64,000 nt of DNA from assembly GCF_021233055.1 (NCBI RefSeq), contig NZ_CP089538.1, positions 4,852,501 through 4,916,500 on the forward strand, given 5' to 3'. This document shows positions 63,415-64,000 of this stretch, in pieces. Both the position numbers and the translations under genes were made by a program. Each line of letters opens with the position of its first letter. Within the stretch, counting starts at the first letter, position 1. This DNA comes from Spirosoma oryzicola (GTDB lineage: Bacteria > Bacteroidota > Bacteroidia > Cytophagales > Spirosomataceae). The notes beneath the pieces are model-generated. The model was not told the DNA's origin. It ran no database searches and worked only from the letters and a program-made list of their open reading frames with translations.

Positions 63415-64000
63415 TTAAATGCGCTGGATCAGTTCTTTTACCTGGTGTACCTCGCGGCCCATGATGTGGTCGATGATCGCCTGGGCGTGTTCACGACCGT
63501 TCTCAATAAAGACTTTTTCCGTAAAGACGCCAGCCATCACCGTACCGCAGACGTACAGCCCCGGAACGGTGGTTTCAAACGTTTCTTTGTCGTAAACCGG
63601 TACCTGCGTCACCGGATCAAGCTCGATACCACACCGACGAAGCAGTTCAGCGTCGGGGATATAGCCGGTTAACACCAGCACGAAGTCAGCGGGCAGCTGG
63701 GTTTCTTCGCCGGTTTTCAGATTGTTGATCGTTACTGTTTTCTCGTCAATCTGCGTCGCAACGGAGTCGAAGACGGTCTTAATCTTTCCTTCTTTGACCC
63801 GGTTTTTTACATCGGGTACAAGCCAGTATTTGACCGTAGTACGAAAATCTTCGCCCCGGTGAACAACCGTAATGTTTACGTCGTGCCGGTATAGTTCGAG
63901 AGCGGCTTCGACGGCGGAGTTCGACGCACCAATAATCACAACGTTAGTAAATGAGTATTTAAACGGCTCGTCGTAGTAATGCGATACGTGCGGCAGATCT
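63415..64000 (-). CDS. YpdA-like FAD/NAD(P) disulfide reductase, N-terminus cut off
   Basis: The frame is open to the right edge, so the N-terminus with the FAD motif lies outside the window. About 195 residues are seen: HVSHYYDEPF, then VVIIGASNSAVEAALELYRH (NAD(P) site) and TVPGLYVCGTVMAG near the C-terminus. Fits the YpdA family, which reduces bacillithiol disulfide in other bacteria. No bacillithiol biosynthesis gene is in the window. Confidence 0.85.
   Translation of the reverse strand, partial: DLPHVSHYYDEPFKYSFTNVVIIGASNSAVEAALELYRHDVNITVVHRGEDFRTTVKYWLVPDVKNRVKEGKIKTVFDSVATQIDEKTVTINNLKTGEETQLPADFVLVLTGYIPDAELLRRCGIELDPVTQVPVYDKETFETTVPGLYVCGTVMAGVFTEKVFIENGREHAQAIIDHIMGREVHQVKELIQRI

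Overview
The window reads as chromosome of a Bacteroidota bacterium of the order Cytophagales, most like Spirosoma and its relatives. The evidence is a TonB-dependent receptor with a carboxypeptidase-like N-terminal domain, DUF4136, DUF721 and peptidase-MA/PD40/barrel proteins, LytS/LytTR signalling, and many promoters fitting the Bacteroidota form TAnnTTTG. No rRNA, tRNA, IS element, CRISPR array or prophage is seen.

Layout. 0-2.3 kb: a truncated multi-domain surface protein. 2.9-8.8 kb: minus-strand genes for an outer-membrane propeller/barrel protein, an FAD oxidoreductase, CMP kinase and a GNAT acetyltransferase. 9.0-14.6 kb: TonB receptor, secreted TPR-like protein, a pentapeptide-repeat LytS-type kinase with its LytTR regulator, and an eIF1-like protein. 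14.7-20.3 kb: peptide transporter, Kelch lipoprotein, M23 and M42 peptidases, LD-carboxypeptidase. 20.7-24.5 kb: an envelope-glycan operon (GT2, polysaccharide deacetylase, GT87-like, methyltransferase). 24.5-31.3 kb: DUF721 protein, metX behind a SAM riboswitch, three esterases or lipases, a GH1-like glycosidase and an exported MTA/SAH nucleosidase.

31.3-35.5 kb and 54.4-58.4 kb hold the two halves of an ebo metabolite-trafficking system: eboC, eboB and eboA, then eboF, eboE and eboD. In other bacteria these usually form one cluster. Between the halves lie xerC/D, rpsU, a Ppx/GppA phosphatase, a BASS transporter, an RsbQ-like hydrolase next to a PAS histidine kinase, a Gfo/Idh oxidoreductase and a 45.2-52.7 kb cluster. 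That cluster has two squalene-cyclase-like toroid proteins, a Wzm/Wzt ABC exporter, a second UbiA prenyltransferase and two glycosyltransferases. It looks like a biosynthesis and export locus for an unknown prenyl- or lipid-linked glycan, and it is the least explained part of the window. 58.7-64 kb: an SDR oxidoreductase, a long structured non-coding stretch, a small exported protein, a GH78 rhamnosidase and a truncated YpdA-like disulfide reductase.

Several plausible starts lie downstream of the longest frame, because the longest frames begin at TTG or GTG. I chose the first ATG that precedes a signal peptide or the conserved domain, and I say where this was done.
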